Of a DNA stretch of 64,000 bases, positions 1 to 11,998 are shown piece by piece (within the stretch, counting starts at the first letter, position 1; every line of letters begins with the position of its first letter). A program made the translations under genes and the position numbers. The stretch comes from Podocnemis expansa (Eukaryota > Chordata > Testudines > Podocnemididae). The stretch lies in NCBI GenBank assembly GCA_007922195.1, contig ML681963.1:135406625-135470624 (forward strand). Direction: 5' to 3'. The notes under the pieces are model-generated. The model did no database searches. It saw only the letters and a program-made list of their open reading frames with translations, and had not been told where the DNA came from.

Positions 1-2789
1 GCAAGCCCAATTCATTAAGGTACCTTAGCAGAAGCCCAACTTTGAGCACATAAATGCCCTCATTAAAATCATTGGGACCATTCATGTGCCTAAAATGTAT
101 CAGCATCTGAACATGACTTGGTCATGTGACTGGTTGATCTTCCCAGTTCATTTGATATTTGATTTGATCACTGACTAGCGGAGATCAGACAGCACCAAAG
201 TTAATGGCAATAACAGAATAACAGCATCAGTCTTTCATTTCATTTGTCAACATGCTTTAGCAGCGTTCCTTAAGATCAGATAAGGAGACTGCATGGAATG
301 GTATTAATTCCACGTTTTAATCCATTTCAAGAACAAATCCACTGAAAACATATTCCATGAGATGGAGTCTCCAAGGTCATATCAATAGGACAGAGACAAT
401 CTTTGGTAATAGTTGTTTTGCTAAATTCATACCAAATAGAAAATTTCTTCTGAACAATCATACATCATGATCATCCATGATAGTTATGAAATTATGGCAA
501 ATGGGATATTATACTGTATTTTTTAAATTATCTATAGGTGTTCAGATTTTATTCTGAGGTAGTGCCAACTAGACCAGAGTACCATTATGTTAAGGTATAG
601 TACCTGCAGTAGTAAAATGAAATTTCAGTCCCAGATTGCTTACAATTTTTAAGATTTTGGCATTTCAGGTTACCGTTAAGTGCACTGCAACTCTTCTCAG
701 ATGGAGCTACAACTTCAAATTCATTCCTGGTGTAACACCACTGAAAATCAAATAGAAAGGAAACTAACTCCTGTTTCTTCCTGCACACTATGCAAGGAAT
801 CACCAACTCAAGGTTGATTGGTAAATCCTAAGTACCCATCTAAAAAGGCACCTCCAGCCCCATACGTATAAGTATTGTCACCTCACCACATTTGTGTGAT
901 AAGCACCATGGTTATCCAGAGCACAAATCTGTCTGGGTGGGTGGATGGGAGGAGTATACAAAGTTTCTGCTTTTTCAGATGTTGCATGAAGGCTCACAGA
1001 TAAGAAATGAGCCTTTTTGGATGATGGTGAAAGGGTAGGAGTAACCAGATACAATACTGCTACTGTACAACAAGTATAAAATCAGTAAAATTACATTTGC
1101 TTCTGCAAAGGAAAAAGGGTTACTAGGAAAATTAAAGGAGTAAAAACATCCCCTGAGATTTCTGCATGGAGCCTGATACCGACCTGAACCTACTCTTTGC
1201 ATTTTTATTTAAGGGCCATACTCTTTTCTCACTGCTAGCATTGTTCACGGCAATTCTGTAGTGGAAAAAGGGCAAAAATTGTGGTTGTGTTACAGTCCAT
1301 TAAAACGTGTGATTTCTCCTGGGACAGCTTCACTGTAGAGGTATCCTACATATAGGTTTTGATAATACTCATCTTGCCTCTTGAGAAACAAAAATAGTTT
1401 TGCAAAACAGTTTTTGGTGCAGTGCTGATTTGTATTATGCGCCGATTTGACACGTACATTTCCATTGAAAACGCATTTTTAAAAACAGATTCTAAGACTG
1501 ACCTTTCATTTACATTTAGAATTTCATAATCATCTAATCAGAGAACTGGAATAAGATTGTTTCAGTCTTCTAAATGAAAAAGAAAGGTCAGTCTTAGATT
1601 CTAACTGTTTTAAAACCTTGCAGTGTTATTGTAGCTCTTTCATTAGAGGGTTATTAAATGTTAAGCACCACATCCATTGTGTTAAGCCAGGACAATTTGT
1701 ATGAAATGAATAACCACGTATTTTAAAAAAAGACCTGCATGAAAAATAAACAGTTGAAAAAAATGATGAGTTTTCTGTCTTTTCCTCCTCAATCCATAAC
1801 AGCTTGAGAAAGTAAGTGAAAAGCTAATTAAAAGTTTTGTATGTTAATAGTAGCCTGGCCTTTGCAGCAAAATGACTTCACTATGAAAATGGGAAGATGA
1901 TGGAACTAATCTGATGTCTTTCTTTTAAGAATCCCCACATATATTTTTATGGAATTAAATGTTTATCAACAAGATTCATGTTACTGATCTTTCAGGTCTC
2001 TCTTCTATTCACAACACTACAATGACTAATATTTTGCCTTATTCAGACCTTCCATTACACAATATTGACTCAGTATGACATTTTTGTTAAAAGTTGTTTG
2101 GGATACAACATTATGGGACAATCTTTCGGACTATCCTAATTTCTTACGAAAATATGCACGTGCTTCACACAATGGTAGCTCCTCTTAAGAAGATGGGCAA
2201 CATACTTTCAGATGAAAAATTAGAGAGGGAGACTGTTATGTTCTTTGAGACCTAAAGAAGGCACACTGGATTAACAAAAGATGCTGAAATCTAGTCCCAG
2301 ACAAAGCTCTTGATATTAGGTGGACAATGAACATGTGTTTCTGAAAAATGGATGTACACACTGCTCTTACAGTCACAGCTGTATAATGTGATCGATGCTT
2401 GTATAAAAGCAGAATCTGACAGAACTTTTGGCATCTTTCCTGCCATGCAGAATCCCACCCATATTTTCTTCTTAGGCACTGAGCTAAATTCTCTGCTGAT
2501 GTAACTCCATGAATCTCTGCTACTGGAGTTAGATCAGCAGTGAATCTGTGTCTTTGTTTTCCAAAGGGGAATTATGTAACACTTTGAATGCAGCTATTGA
2601 AATGTAACTACTTATACCCATTTATATACTTCATAGCATCCCTGGAATATTTACCACAGCGATAACTTAAAAAAAAGAACTCCAGGCTAAACACAGGAAT
2701 TAAAGATATGAATAGATTCTATTCAGCTGTATGATGAGGCTAAGGCCCTGATCCAACAAAGCATGTAAGCCCCATTAACTTAACTTTAA

Positions 2790-2913
2790 GCTCCAAAGGG
2801 CAGCCATATTAGTCTAGTTCAGTACAAATGAGTCCTGTGGCATTTAAAGACCAAACAAACAAACAAACAAACAAATAAATAATGTTAGTCTTTAAGTGCC
2901 ACAGAACTCCTTG
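2790..2913 (+). mobile_element. tRNA-type SINE with inverted 3' copy
   Basis: The head (CCAAAGGGCAGCC, then TTAGTCTAGTTCAG) and the body GAGTCCTGTGGCATTTAAAG match the SINE copies at 20016, 37616 and 38281. After an (AAAC)n spacer the body returns inverted as GTTAGTCTTTAAGTGCC followed by ACAGAACTCC. The copy can therefore fold back on itself. It abuts the next element at about 2914. Confidence 0.75.
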
Positions 2914-3365
2914 GCTAAATCTACACCGAGGGGCCCTTTTAGGTTGATTTAATAAGGTTGACTTTAAGTCAACCTTGTTAAGTCAACTGCAGGGTATGAC
3001 TGCACTGGACAGATCGTAGACATGCCCCATGCCTGGGGTCCCAATCAGGCTTCCAGGGCCTGATCTCGCCCCAGCTGCTGGCGGTAAGTGGCTGGGAGCA
3101 GGATCTGGTTCCCTGCCCCTTGCCAGAGCCGGGTCAGGCCCCCAGAGTCAGATCACACTCCTGGAGCCCAACTGGGACCTGGGGCAGGTCAGACGGTGGG
3201 GCACAGGGCTTCCTACCCTGTAAAATCAACTTAAAAGCTTAAGTCGACTTGCAGGGTAGGAGTTAAGTTGACTTAAGTAAGCTCTTAAGTCAGTTTAATA
3301 AATTCTAAATATAGCCCTGGATTAGCTTAAGTCAACTTAAGCCTCCAGTTTAGACATACCCCTTG
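2914..3365. mobile_element. Nonautonomous DNA element (MITE-like)
   Basis: The ends are imperfect inverted repeats: CTAAATCTACACC on the left and GTTTAGACATACCCC on the right. Just inside each end are runs of TTAAGTCAACTT in both orientations, around a GC-rich centre (about 3010-3210). There is no coding capacity. The family name is not known to me, and no target duplication could be fixed. Confidence 0.55.
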
Positions 3366-6114
3366 TTTGTTTTCAGTTTAACCATGTGCATCAGTGCTTT
3401 CCTGAATTGGGACTAGAGGGCTCAGCACTTTGCCATATCATGCCTTATCATTTTGGTTTCTCCAACCCCGCACCCCAAATGCTTTTGTGACTTTTTAAAA
3501 AAAATAATCTGCTCTTGTTACTTCACCTTTGATTTTAATATTAATTCAGGGTAAAGATACACATCTCACTGGCAAACAAAGCAGGCTGTCACACAACGAC
3601 GACCTTTTCTTAGTGCTAGATGACTGCAGTATGCATAAGCTAACATCCCAAGAACGTTCCAGGAGGTGAGCAATAAATACTGATAGTAGCATTATAAACA
3701 AACATGAAACACCTGATTGAGTTTGTAGTTATAGATCAGTGACCTGATGTGGCACTGCCTAAGACAGTATACTGCCAGGAATATCTATATGATCTAAGAA
3801 CACAGGCATGCAGTCTCTCTGACTGACGGCTTGGAAGATGCAGCAAATACCATACATTATCCTCATAGCTATTTAATTTAGTATCTTCTTATTTTGTGTT
3901 TGCATTTTGTAGATTGTTTAAGCAAAAATGATAAAGGAAGAACTGTGGATAAGCTGGTGAGAATATTAAGTGTCCATGTCAGAGTCTAAGGTTTTTAACT
4001 GGTACGGTATATGTAATTTCATAAAGAAAACAATATTTAAAAGAGATAATGAACATTGTTTCAGTGTGACAACTCCCCATGGCATGCTCTTTAATGCAAA
4101 GAAATGCCAAATCATGGGGTCCTTTGTAGCAGCACCCTAATCCCCATGCAGCATTTTTCAACTGATAGTGACAGACTCTGCATCACAACAGAGAACTTCC
4201 TTCTCCCTCCACCAGATGCAGAAGTCTGCAACACAACAGCATCACTCATAACAAAATACAAAACCTTAACTAGTCTTTATTCTCCTACTCCCCTGCTCGC
4301 CTCCCCCCCTACCTAATCTGTGAAAATAGTAATCGAAGTTTTGTATTGACTTCTATGGAGTTCATCTACTGTAGATTTGCCTTATTGAAAATGAGATCAG
4401 AATCTGACCTTTTACAGACAAATTCCTCTTCTCTGCCCCCAAAACTACCTTTATCTTCACAAGATTAAAAGGTTTCTCCATCTTTCTTGTCCCATGGTTA
4501 TAAAATTTCTACACATCCTCAAAAGCAAACTATTAATAAGAGTGTTTACCCTTTAAGTCATCAAAAATAAAGATGTTTCCTGACCAGTGGCAATGCAAGA
4601 ATACTTTTGCAGCCCTCTTTCCCCCACTAAAACAGGAAGTTCTTATAATAAAAACAAATGGAGGGCCCCTTGAGCTGCTGAGGACCCTAAGCGACTGATT
4701 AGTCTGCTTATTTCTGTCATTGGCTCTATTTCTGTTTCTAGGAGAATCATATGTAAAAGCGAATTTCAGAACAGACATGGCCACATGCAGGTTTCTCTAA
4801 GTATATTGGGTTATTTACACACAACATGAGTTGAAAACTTAGGAATCTATTAAGATGTGTTGTTTCTTTGCAAGAGCTGAAAGCAATTTTCACAGCTCAT
4901 GTCAAATTGCTATTTTGGCAGAGAAGCCGAAAGGCAGGCCCAAATTAAAAAAAATAAAGATTCTCTAGGTATCATTGTATCGAATGCAAGATTCTACCAT
5001 ACTAACTTTCATGGTTCATAGTAGGACAGTGAACCATTCAGCTTCATTCTTTCTCCCTCCAGTCAGCCACCGGCATGGGCCTATGCAACACTGGGCTTTA
5101 GTCCATCCACCAAAAAAAGTGTAAGGGTTTCATTAATAAATAAAAGAAACACTGAGTTTGGAAAAAAAGCTTGTTTATCTTTTTTATTGAAAGCAAACAA
5201 TGAACAAGATGGGAACGGCTGATGAAACCGGAAATCCAATTCCATCATAATTTGTTTATGGGTTCCATGGGGGTTCCACTCTCACCTGAGACTCTTACAA
5301 GGTAACAAGAGACTCTTTGATCTCCAGGCATGATAGGACCAGGATCAGATGCTGCACAAGGACAGCCAAAGAATCATGGGCTCCATGGCATCCAGTCTCC
5401 CCCAACCCTCCATGAAAAGAGAACATGGAATTCATGCCGAATTGGGGTGGTGGGAAGGAAATAAGAGATAAGCCAAACAGGAGACTCTGGAGTCAGTCCC
5501 AAAGAAGTGGCAGCTGTCTGGATCTAACTCACATCTCCTTAGAGAGATGGAAGCAAAAGTCCTCCCCCACAGAGCAAGAGGACCAATAAGCTTCATGAGA
5601 AAAGAAAGGAAACAACCGCCTGACTGCAGAAAGAGTGGGAGAAGCACAGACAAATGAGAAGAAACCCATGCTTACTGAGACATTTCCCAGCAAAGGTAGA
5701 AAGGAGCCAGAGTTATCAACAGCTGAGTTCTTCAGACCCTGGCTACTTAGAGCCAGCTGTTATTTTGGGGAAAGACTGGGGAGAGCAGCCAATACCTTCA
5801 GAGGACTAGATCTCCCTTGTGTTGAAGAGAACAGTTACCGGGGACTGTCTCTACTACAGTAATTAGACAATGTAAAAACAATAGTCAACAGTACAGTTTA
5901 ATTTTTATAACTCCAGTCCATCCTCCCTCTCAAAAAAACCATTGCCTATGTTCTTGGCTGTGGGTGCTGGAAACTCCATATGCTTTTGCAAAAGATATTT
6001 GTTTAATTGTTTTCACGACATTTTTGGAAAAAGTTTCTCTAGAACTCCCCTACTTTTCAATAGCACTGCATTCAAGGTCTATAGGCTAGATCTTGATCTA
6101 TCGCAGGGTGACAA

Positions 6115-6958
6115 AGGTTGTGTTCACACAGCACTCTTATTTTGAAACAACAGGGGTTGTTTCGAAATAAGAATTCTGCTGTTCACACGATGCACAGTTG
6201 TTTCGAAACAAAGGGAAGCCCTTGTTTCGAAACAACTGTGTTGTTTCGAAACAAGTTAAACCCCATTTGGGGGTGAAACAACCTTGTTTCGAAACCCTTG
6301 TTTTGAAACAGTGCACGTGAACATGTTGTTTCGGAACAAGGTGTTCTGAAACAACATTTCAAGGGCTGCCCTCTCAGCACCCTGGCCAGTGAACCCTCAG
6401 CACCCTGGCCAGGGTGCTGAGGGGTGTCCCCTNNNNNNNNNNNNNNNNNNNNNNNNNNNNNNNNNNNNNNNNNNNNNNNNNNNNNNNNNNNNNNNNNNNN
6501 NNNNNNNNNNNNNNNNNNNNNNNNNNNNNNNNNNNNNNNNNNNNNNNNNNNNNNNNNNNNNNNNNNNNNNNNNNNNNNNNNNNNNNNNNNNNNNNNNNNN
6601 NNNNNNNNNNNNNNNNNNNNNNNNNNNNNNNNNNNNNNNNNNNNNNNNNNNNNNNNNNNNNNNNNNNNNNNNNNNNNNNNNNNNNNNNNNNNNNNNNNNN
6701 NNNNNNNNNNNNNNNNNNNNNNNNNNNNNNNNNNNNNNNNNNNNNNNNNNNNNNNNNNNNNNNNNNNNNNNNNNNNNNNNNNNNNNNNNNNNNNNNNNNN
6801 NNNNNNNNNNNNNNNNNNNNNNNNNNNNNNNNCGTTTTTCCTTAATTCGAATTAACAACTGTTAATTCGAATTAAGTTATTTTGAAATAAGGCGTTATTT
6901 TGATACAAGTTTGTTTCGACACAACTTGTATTGAAATAATCCCTGTGTGTGAACACAG
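6115..6958. mobile_element. TTCGAA-rich palindromic DNA element, interrupted by a gap
   Basis: The outer ends are inverted repeats: GTTGTGTTCACACA on the left and TGTGTGAACACAGCC on the right. Inside each end are dense short palindromes of the type TTGTTTCGAAACAA and TTATTTCGAAATAA. A GC-rich motif containing CACCCTGGCCAGGGTG precedes the gap; the same motif occurs at about 25560 in a related element. The centre is unsequenced, so the true length is unknown. No transposase is seen. Confidence 0.7.
6433..6832. other. Assembly gap (400 N)
   Basis: There are exactly 400 unknown bases. The round number suggests an estimated scaffold gap. It lies inside the palindromic element, where foldback structure probably broke the assembly. 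Open frames across it are meaningless. Confidence 0.98.
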
Positions 6959-7595
6959 CCAAAAAGAAACTTTAAAATTGTCTTAAATAGGCATAGTCAT
7001 AATGTGAAGTGTGTTTATTGTTTCCTCTGCTGGAATAAAGCTATGCCACTACCTCAAACTTTGCATTTCCCCTCTCTTCTGGGCAGTGAAGAGGCATGAT
7101 CAAAGACCACTGCATTCCAGCATTCCTTAACTTGCATGATTTATAATTTAAAACAGTCCTGAGTTTGCTCCTCCATTTACCCAATGATCCTGGCAAGATA
7201 TCAAGAAGAGCTGGGTATGATTTCATTTAGAATCTATCAGTTGCTAGTCTTGGGATTTCTGGTTCTAGTCTTGGGATTTCTGCACAATGTGATCCCTAGT
7301 TGAAACTTGATAGGGAAATTAAACAGAGCATAATGAGTAAATGCCTTCACTTCAGGCAAATCAGCAAAAATCATAACTCCTGATAGCATTTTGTATAAAT
7401 ATCAGTAATTATTCTCCACAGTCTGTTATTTTCATTTGTATTCAATATCATTTTCCATTGATTCTGTTGTTTATTGTTTCCAAATACTAGGATAAAACCC
7501 ACAAGATATAGGACTGTTGTTGGATAAATGAATGACTGTTTCTAAGCTTAAAAGGTTTGTTAAAATTTCCCTCCACCCAACATGTATTTTAATAC

Positions 7596-7675
7596 TCACT
7601 TTGGGGCCTGATCCAAAGTGCATTGTCATCAATGGGAGTCTTTCCATTGACATCAATGGGATTTAGATCAGGCCC
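7596..7675. repeat. Palindromic interspersed repeat (GGCCTGATCC family)
   Basis: GGGGCCTGATCCAAAG on the left returns inverted as ATTTAGATCAGGCCCC on the right, with the stem continuing through TCAATGGGA and its complement. Related diverged copies lie at 8426, 18365 and probably 58262 and 59805. It appears to be an old foldback element whose family I cannot name. Confidence 0.6.
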
Positions 7676-8425
7676 CTGCAGAAATAATGTATTAAAAAAA
7701 GAAAAAGAAAAATCAGTTAATACCACAAATAATGATTCTTTCCTAGAAACTGTACCAATTTGATTTGATAGTAAAGAGAGAAAAAGCTTATTGTGCTTTG
7801 TTCCTGAGAACAGTCAAGAATAAACTATTTTTTTTCCCTTTGGACATTATTCCCTTGGACAGCATACTCTAAGTCCCTTGTAACTGACCTTTGAGAGATG
7901 AGCTCCCTGGAGACTCTGATGGAAACTTCTGGTCATAGCTCCATTACTTTGTCCTTTATTTCTATGATAAAAGTTGGCTTCTGCTTCAGTCCTCTAAGAA
8001 CTGAAGTCCCCTCGTTCTCAGAAATTAAAAGCTGTGCTCCATCTTTAAAAATATACTTCTTCCTTTTCAGAGAATCAGTTCTTCAGGGAATGCACTGAAG
8101 ATCTAGTTCAGGAAAGCACTTAGTCACGTTTAATTCTTTCCTTGTTCAGGAAGGCAATCAAGCACATACTAGTACCCAATTTCAACTGTATGCTTAAGTC
8201 CTTCAGTGGGCCTTACATATGACACTATCTTGAACAAGAGATGACTTCCTGAATTAGGGCTCTAAACTTCTTATGTGTGCGGATAGTACCTAGTACATTT
8301 CTGGTACTGTGATTATACAAATAAGGATAATAAATAATAAACAACAAGTCCAAATAAGTAATTGAAAATACACTTTAGAGCAGTATTCTGTATATGTCAG
8401 AGGCCAACCAATAGATAGTCACTTA

Positions 8426-8502
8426 AGGCCTGATCCAAAATCTACTGAGGTCAATGGAAAGACACTAATTAACTTCAGTAGGCTTTGGATCAAGGTCTTA
8501 AG
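8426..8502. repeat. Palindromic interspersed repeat, second copy
   Basis: AAGGCCTGATCCAAAA on the left pairs with CTTTGGATCAAGGTCTT on the right; GGTCAATGG and ACTTCAGTAGG lie between. This is the same foldback layout as at 7596, but more diverged. Confidence 0.55.
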
Positions 8503-9408
8503 ACATTCTAGGTAGTACCTGCGGGTGGATGGTGTTATTTCCTTTTCCAACATGGTGAACGATCCCAGAGATACAGAGAGGACCAGCAAACCCAAGCAAG
8601 TCAGCCAGAATACGGAAAGTGCTGCTGAGAACTAGGGGCCTCCCAAATGCACAGCAGAGAGCACACCAAATTGACTTGGACCCTTGGGGATAGGGAGACT
8701 GTTTGCTCCGTCCAGACTAAAAAAAAAAAAAAAAAAAGTGTATGTAAACATTACAACATGTAAATACAGCTCATATTTGAAATTAAAAGACATCTTATCC
8801 TCAAAAGCAGATAATGTATAGTATTGACTTGATAAGCAGTAGCCAGACCTCTACAGAAACCAGAATTCTATTTCAGGGGAAAATCCACAAATTTCAAAAT
8901 TTATTTTTGTTCTGAATCAGAATGAAATATAAAATTAAAATATTACCCATAAATGAAGTTTGACCACAAAGAATTTTTAATCAAAATCATTTCATTTTAA
9001 TTTAAACTTTGTAGTTTATAGTATAAATTGCTTTAAAACCATACAGAACATTCCATTTTGAACAAAAATTGTTTAGAGGAAAAATTAATAAAAAATTCAA
9101 TATATTTCTGCATAAATATTCAAATTTATCAAAACAAACTTTTTTTTAATGACAAACCATTCCGCTGCAAAATTTCCAAATATCTGTACTCTGGGCCTTA
9201 GGCCAAAGAGAAGAGGAAAATTAAGGATTGGTCACCATAAGGTCCACTTATGATGATTAGGCTAATGAGTTGCACAGTGAATAGTAACACAGTGGTTCTG
9301 TAATGTACTGTTATATTAAAAACCTTTTGGGCTAAAATATACAGGGGAAATTTGTGCAAACTGCACATACCCTATAGGGAGACTGGCACAAGTTGCATTG
9401 CTCTATAG

Positions 9409-10031
9409 CCCAGGTGCAAAAACTCTTCATGAGCTACATGTGGCTCTTTCATAGCAAAAGTGTGGCCCATGAAGTCTCCTATGTTCCTCCATGCCCCATT
9501 CTCCATCTACGAGACTCGAGTGAGGAGTTCACACCCTCTGTCTTGCGGTGGGGTGATGAGCTACAGCAGGGGAATAGTCAGCCCGATTTCTTGCTGGGTC
9601 CCTGAAAGGGGAGGGTAAGCCTGGCCAACAGCAGCTTCTGGTCACGTGACTGGAAGCCACCCTCTGCCTTGCCCACCCCAACTGAGGGAGACAGTCATTG
9701 CGCTGGCAGCAGCGCAAACTTTGCTGCCACAGCTGCAGGGCCTGGCAGTTGCAAGTGAAGCAGATGCATTGGTGGTGCCTCTGTCCTGTTTGTAGCCATG
9801 GCCACCAGGCCTCACAGCCATGCGTGGAGCAGAGGCATCAGTGCTGGCATCACTGCTCTGCTCATGGTAGCAACTACTGGGCCACAGAGGAGAAATTCAC
9901 CCGGCTGCTGGGCAATGGTAAGGGCTAGCTGCTGCCAGTTGGCTATACCCCAGGCTAGAGGATTCTGCCCAAAGGGCTCTGCCTAGAGGGAAGGGAGTTC
10001 TCAGTGGTGTCTGTACATTTGGCCACCCATG
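9409..10031. mobile_element. hAT-like nonautonomous element with 8-bp target duplication
   Basis: A perfect 8-bp direct repeat CTCTATAG flanks the element (9401-9408 and 10032-10039). The ends are CCCAGGTGCAAAAAC and, on the opposite strand, CATGGGTGGCCAAA, an imperfect inverted repeat. The 623-bp body is GC-rich and has no transposase frame. The 8-bp duplication is the mark of the hAT superfamily; the subfamily is not assigned. Confidence 0.75.
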
Positions 10032-10125
10032 CTCTATAGGAAGCAATGGGATATAGGCAAGCATATACCTCCTGCTGTTTTTGGCAGCAAATGAAGGGAG
10101 ATTCACAAGTTACTTAAATTAACTT

Positions 10126-10309
10126 ACAAGGAGTCCTGTAGCACTTTCAAAGACTAACGAATTATTTACCACACGAGCTTTCATAGTTTCATGATTTTTC
10201 TCTCATAAAACCTCATGAAATACATAAATTTGTTAGTCTTTAAAAGGGCCAGCAGAGTCCTTGTTTGCTTTCCTGAACTAAACTAACATGGCTATTCCTT
10301 TGGAACTTA
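10126..10309 (-). mobile_element. tRNA-type SINE with inverted 3' copy
   Basis: The head lies at the right, as the complement of GTTCCAAAGG with TTAGT. The body GGAGTCCTGTAGCAC is present at the left and returns inverted near 10235-10260 (TTAGTCTTTAAAAGG), about 80 bp away. The flanks 10093-10117 and about 10317-10341 share most of a 25-bp stretch around CACAAGTTA, possibly an old target duplication. Confidence 0.7.
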
Positions 10310-10369
10310 ACGAAGAAGAAGGGGAATGCACAAGTTATTTAAGTCCAGCATGTAGTCATGGATTAGGAA

Positions 10370-11010
10370 CCTCTGGTTCACTGGGCCACCCCCACAGATG
10401 GGCCCCACCTTCCCTCACCTAGGGCTGCAGCTCCCCCTGCTCCTTGCAGGATGGCCAGCACTGGTGGGGTACTGGGGCCAGAGGCCACCCCCAGCCTCGC
10501 TGACCAGCACATGTGGGCCAGCCTCCAGTGCAGCCCCTCCACATGCTATGGAGGTTGTATTATATGGCACAGCAGCCGGCCCTGCCCCAGCCCCAGGGAC
10601 AGACTAGACTGGGCCAGCCCAGTGATGGGGCAGGAAAGCAGAGCCTGGCCTCTGGCCCAGCCTGCCCCACCCCCAGCCGCAGACCCACCAGCCCCTGGGG
10701 CAGAGGAAGAGAGCAATGCAATTGGTGAGTCCAGCCCCTGTCCCAGGGCGACTCTTTTTCCCCCTACAGTGATGCTTGGCAGAGGGCCCCCCACATTGTG
10801 TGGGCACCTGGGCATGGGCCCCATAGGCCCATGCTTTAATCAACCCATGCCAGCATATCCACTGAGCTGAGTCAAAGGAAGAGCCCTCCCTTTGACTCAG
10901 CACTACTCCAGCTGCTTGGGTGGTGTTCAGGAACTGACTTCCTGATCAACTCAATGGGTCTTCACAGATCCAATCAGTCAATCCAGAAGACTGATCTCAA
11001 GCCCAGTCTC
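10370..11010. repeat. GC-rich block, probably a DNA element fragment
   Basis: This block is far more GC-rich than its AT-rich surroundings, and long open frames on both strands overlap in it, as expected from base composition alone. The right part (10865-11010) has GATCAACTCAATGGG and CAATCAGTC, like the elements at 21262, 52590 and 53860. I could not find both ends and see no real gene. Confidence 0.4.
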
Positions 11011-11755
11011 TTCCAAAGATAGAGAATTCCTCTCAGTATGCCCACTGATGTATGGGTGAATTAGCTTGGTAGTGGCAGAGCTGGCTTATTTCTTCTTTTT
11101 GCCGCTTACTGGACACAAGGGGAGTAAGGACAAAGCAAATCCTGTTCTCCATGAATCTCAAGACTGGAATGATGCATAGGCCTTAAACAGGTTGCACACA
11201 AATGGGAATAGTGGCTCCCTACTACCTCTTCAATCATCACACACACACACAAGGGGCAGATGGAAGTTTTCAGTGAAGACCACCAAACTAGTTCATTTCA
11301 GGCTCAGTCCTGAATTCTTTCATCAGGAAAACACTCATTGATCTCAATACAAATTAGTCCAGCAAGGTTCCTGTAAGACTAGTCAAACTGATTTTAGGTT
11401 CTTATTATGAGGCAAGTTAACCATCTTCACAAAAAGTGTAAGCCACGGCTGTGCAAATCATCACATTTCCATAACTGTACATGCAAACCAAGCATTTGCA
11501 CATGCAAATAGTGAGTTACATGCACATCTGGTCATAAAAATGCACAAGCACTGTAACTGCAGAACTTGAAGCACATATAATTAGGCACCCAGCTGCATGC
11601 CTGAATGTATGCAAAACAGACTCTCAACACCTACCATGTTTCCATCTTATATGTTTATATGACTTTATACTGTTATGATTCAAAAAGTAATAAGATATTT
11701 TAAGCAGTGGTAAACACCACATTCATGGAAAAATCCCGTTCCCTTCCCCCCGTAC

Positions 11756-11998
11756 CTTTTGTGCTTCAAAAGCCTCATTAAGGCGAATGTAATTTGTCAG
11801 AGCTCTCATGGCAATAGGCAGCTTGCCTATGGCTTTCAAGTCTATTGGCTTTTTATGGGCAGTCTTGATGAAGGTATTCATCCACCAGTATGTTCCTTTG
11901 GACAGCAGATTAACAAAAGGCTGTAGGAACCGAACTCCAAGATCCTGAAGATCCTCAGGAGGCTTAACCTCTTTGGGGGTTTTGAAGAAGACGTATCT
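11756..11998 (-). CDS. ABCC8: ABCC8 exon 5 (SUR1 L0 linker, residues 194-274)
   Basis: This 243-nt exon lies between acceptor TTTTCAG and donor GTACGG, in phase 0 at both ends. It encodes the L0 (lasso) linker that joins TMD0 to the ABC core of SUR1, contacts Kir6.2 and helps form the sulfonylurea site. Counting from Met1, Lys205, Leu213, Tyr230 and Trp232 fall at their known SUR1 positions in VKPPEDL and GTYWWMN. In SUR1 family knowledge Lys205 helps coordinate ATP bound to Kir6.2, and Tyr230/Trp232 affect sulfonylurea action. The sequence is nearly identical to mammalian SUR1, so the gene is under strong constraint. SUR2 (ABCC9) is the only close alternative, and the other four exons favour SUR1. 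Confidence 0.97.

Larger units (their letters stand above)
1..11755 (-). other. ABCC8: ABCC8 intron 5 (partial, runs off the window)
   Basis: This is everything downstream of the exon 5 donor on the minus strand. I searched both strands for the next SUR1 exon (start of the first ABC transmembrane domain) and saw no match, so the intron is longer than 11.7 kb here. It holds a foldback SINE (2790-2913), a DNA element (2914-3365), a TTCGAA-rich element with an assembly gap (6115-6958), palindromic repeats (7596-7675, 8426-8502), an A tract (about 8719-8737), a hAT element (9409-10031), a second SINE (10126-10309) and a GC-rich block (10370-11010). I see nothing functional in 1-2789, 3366-6114 or 11011-11755; short open frames there look like chance. 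Confidence 0.85.

Noticed and set aside
6389..6865. Four long frames across 6389-6865
   Set aside because: They consist almost wholly of undetermined bases.
1..11755. ABCC8 exon 6
   Set aside because: No frame here encodes the start of the first ABC transmembrane domain, so the exon must lie beyond the window (or in the gap, which is less likely).
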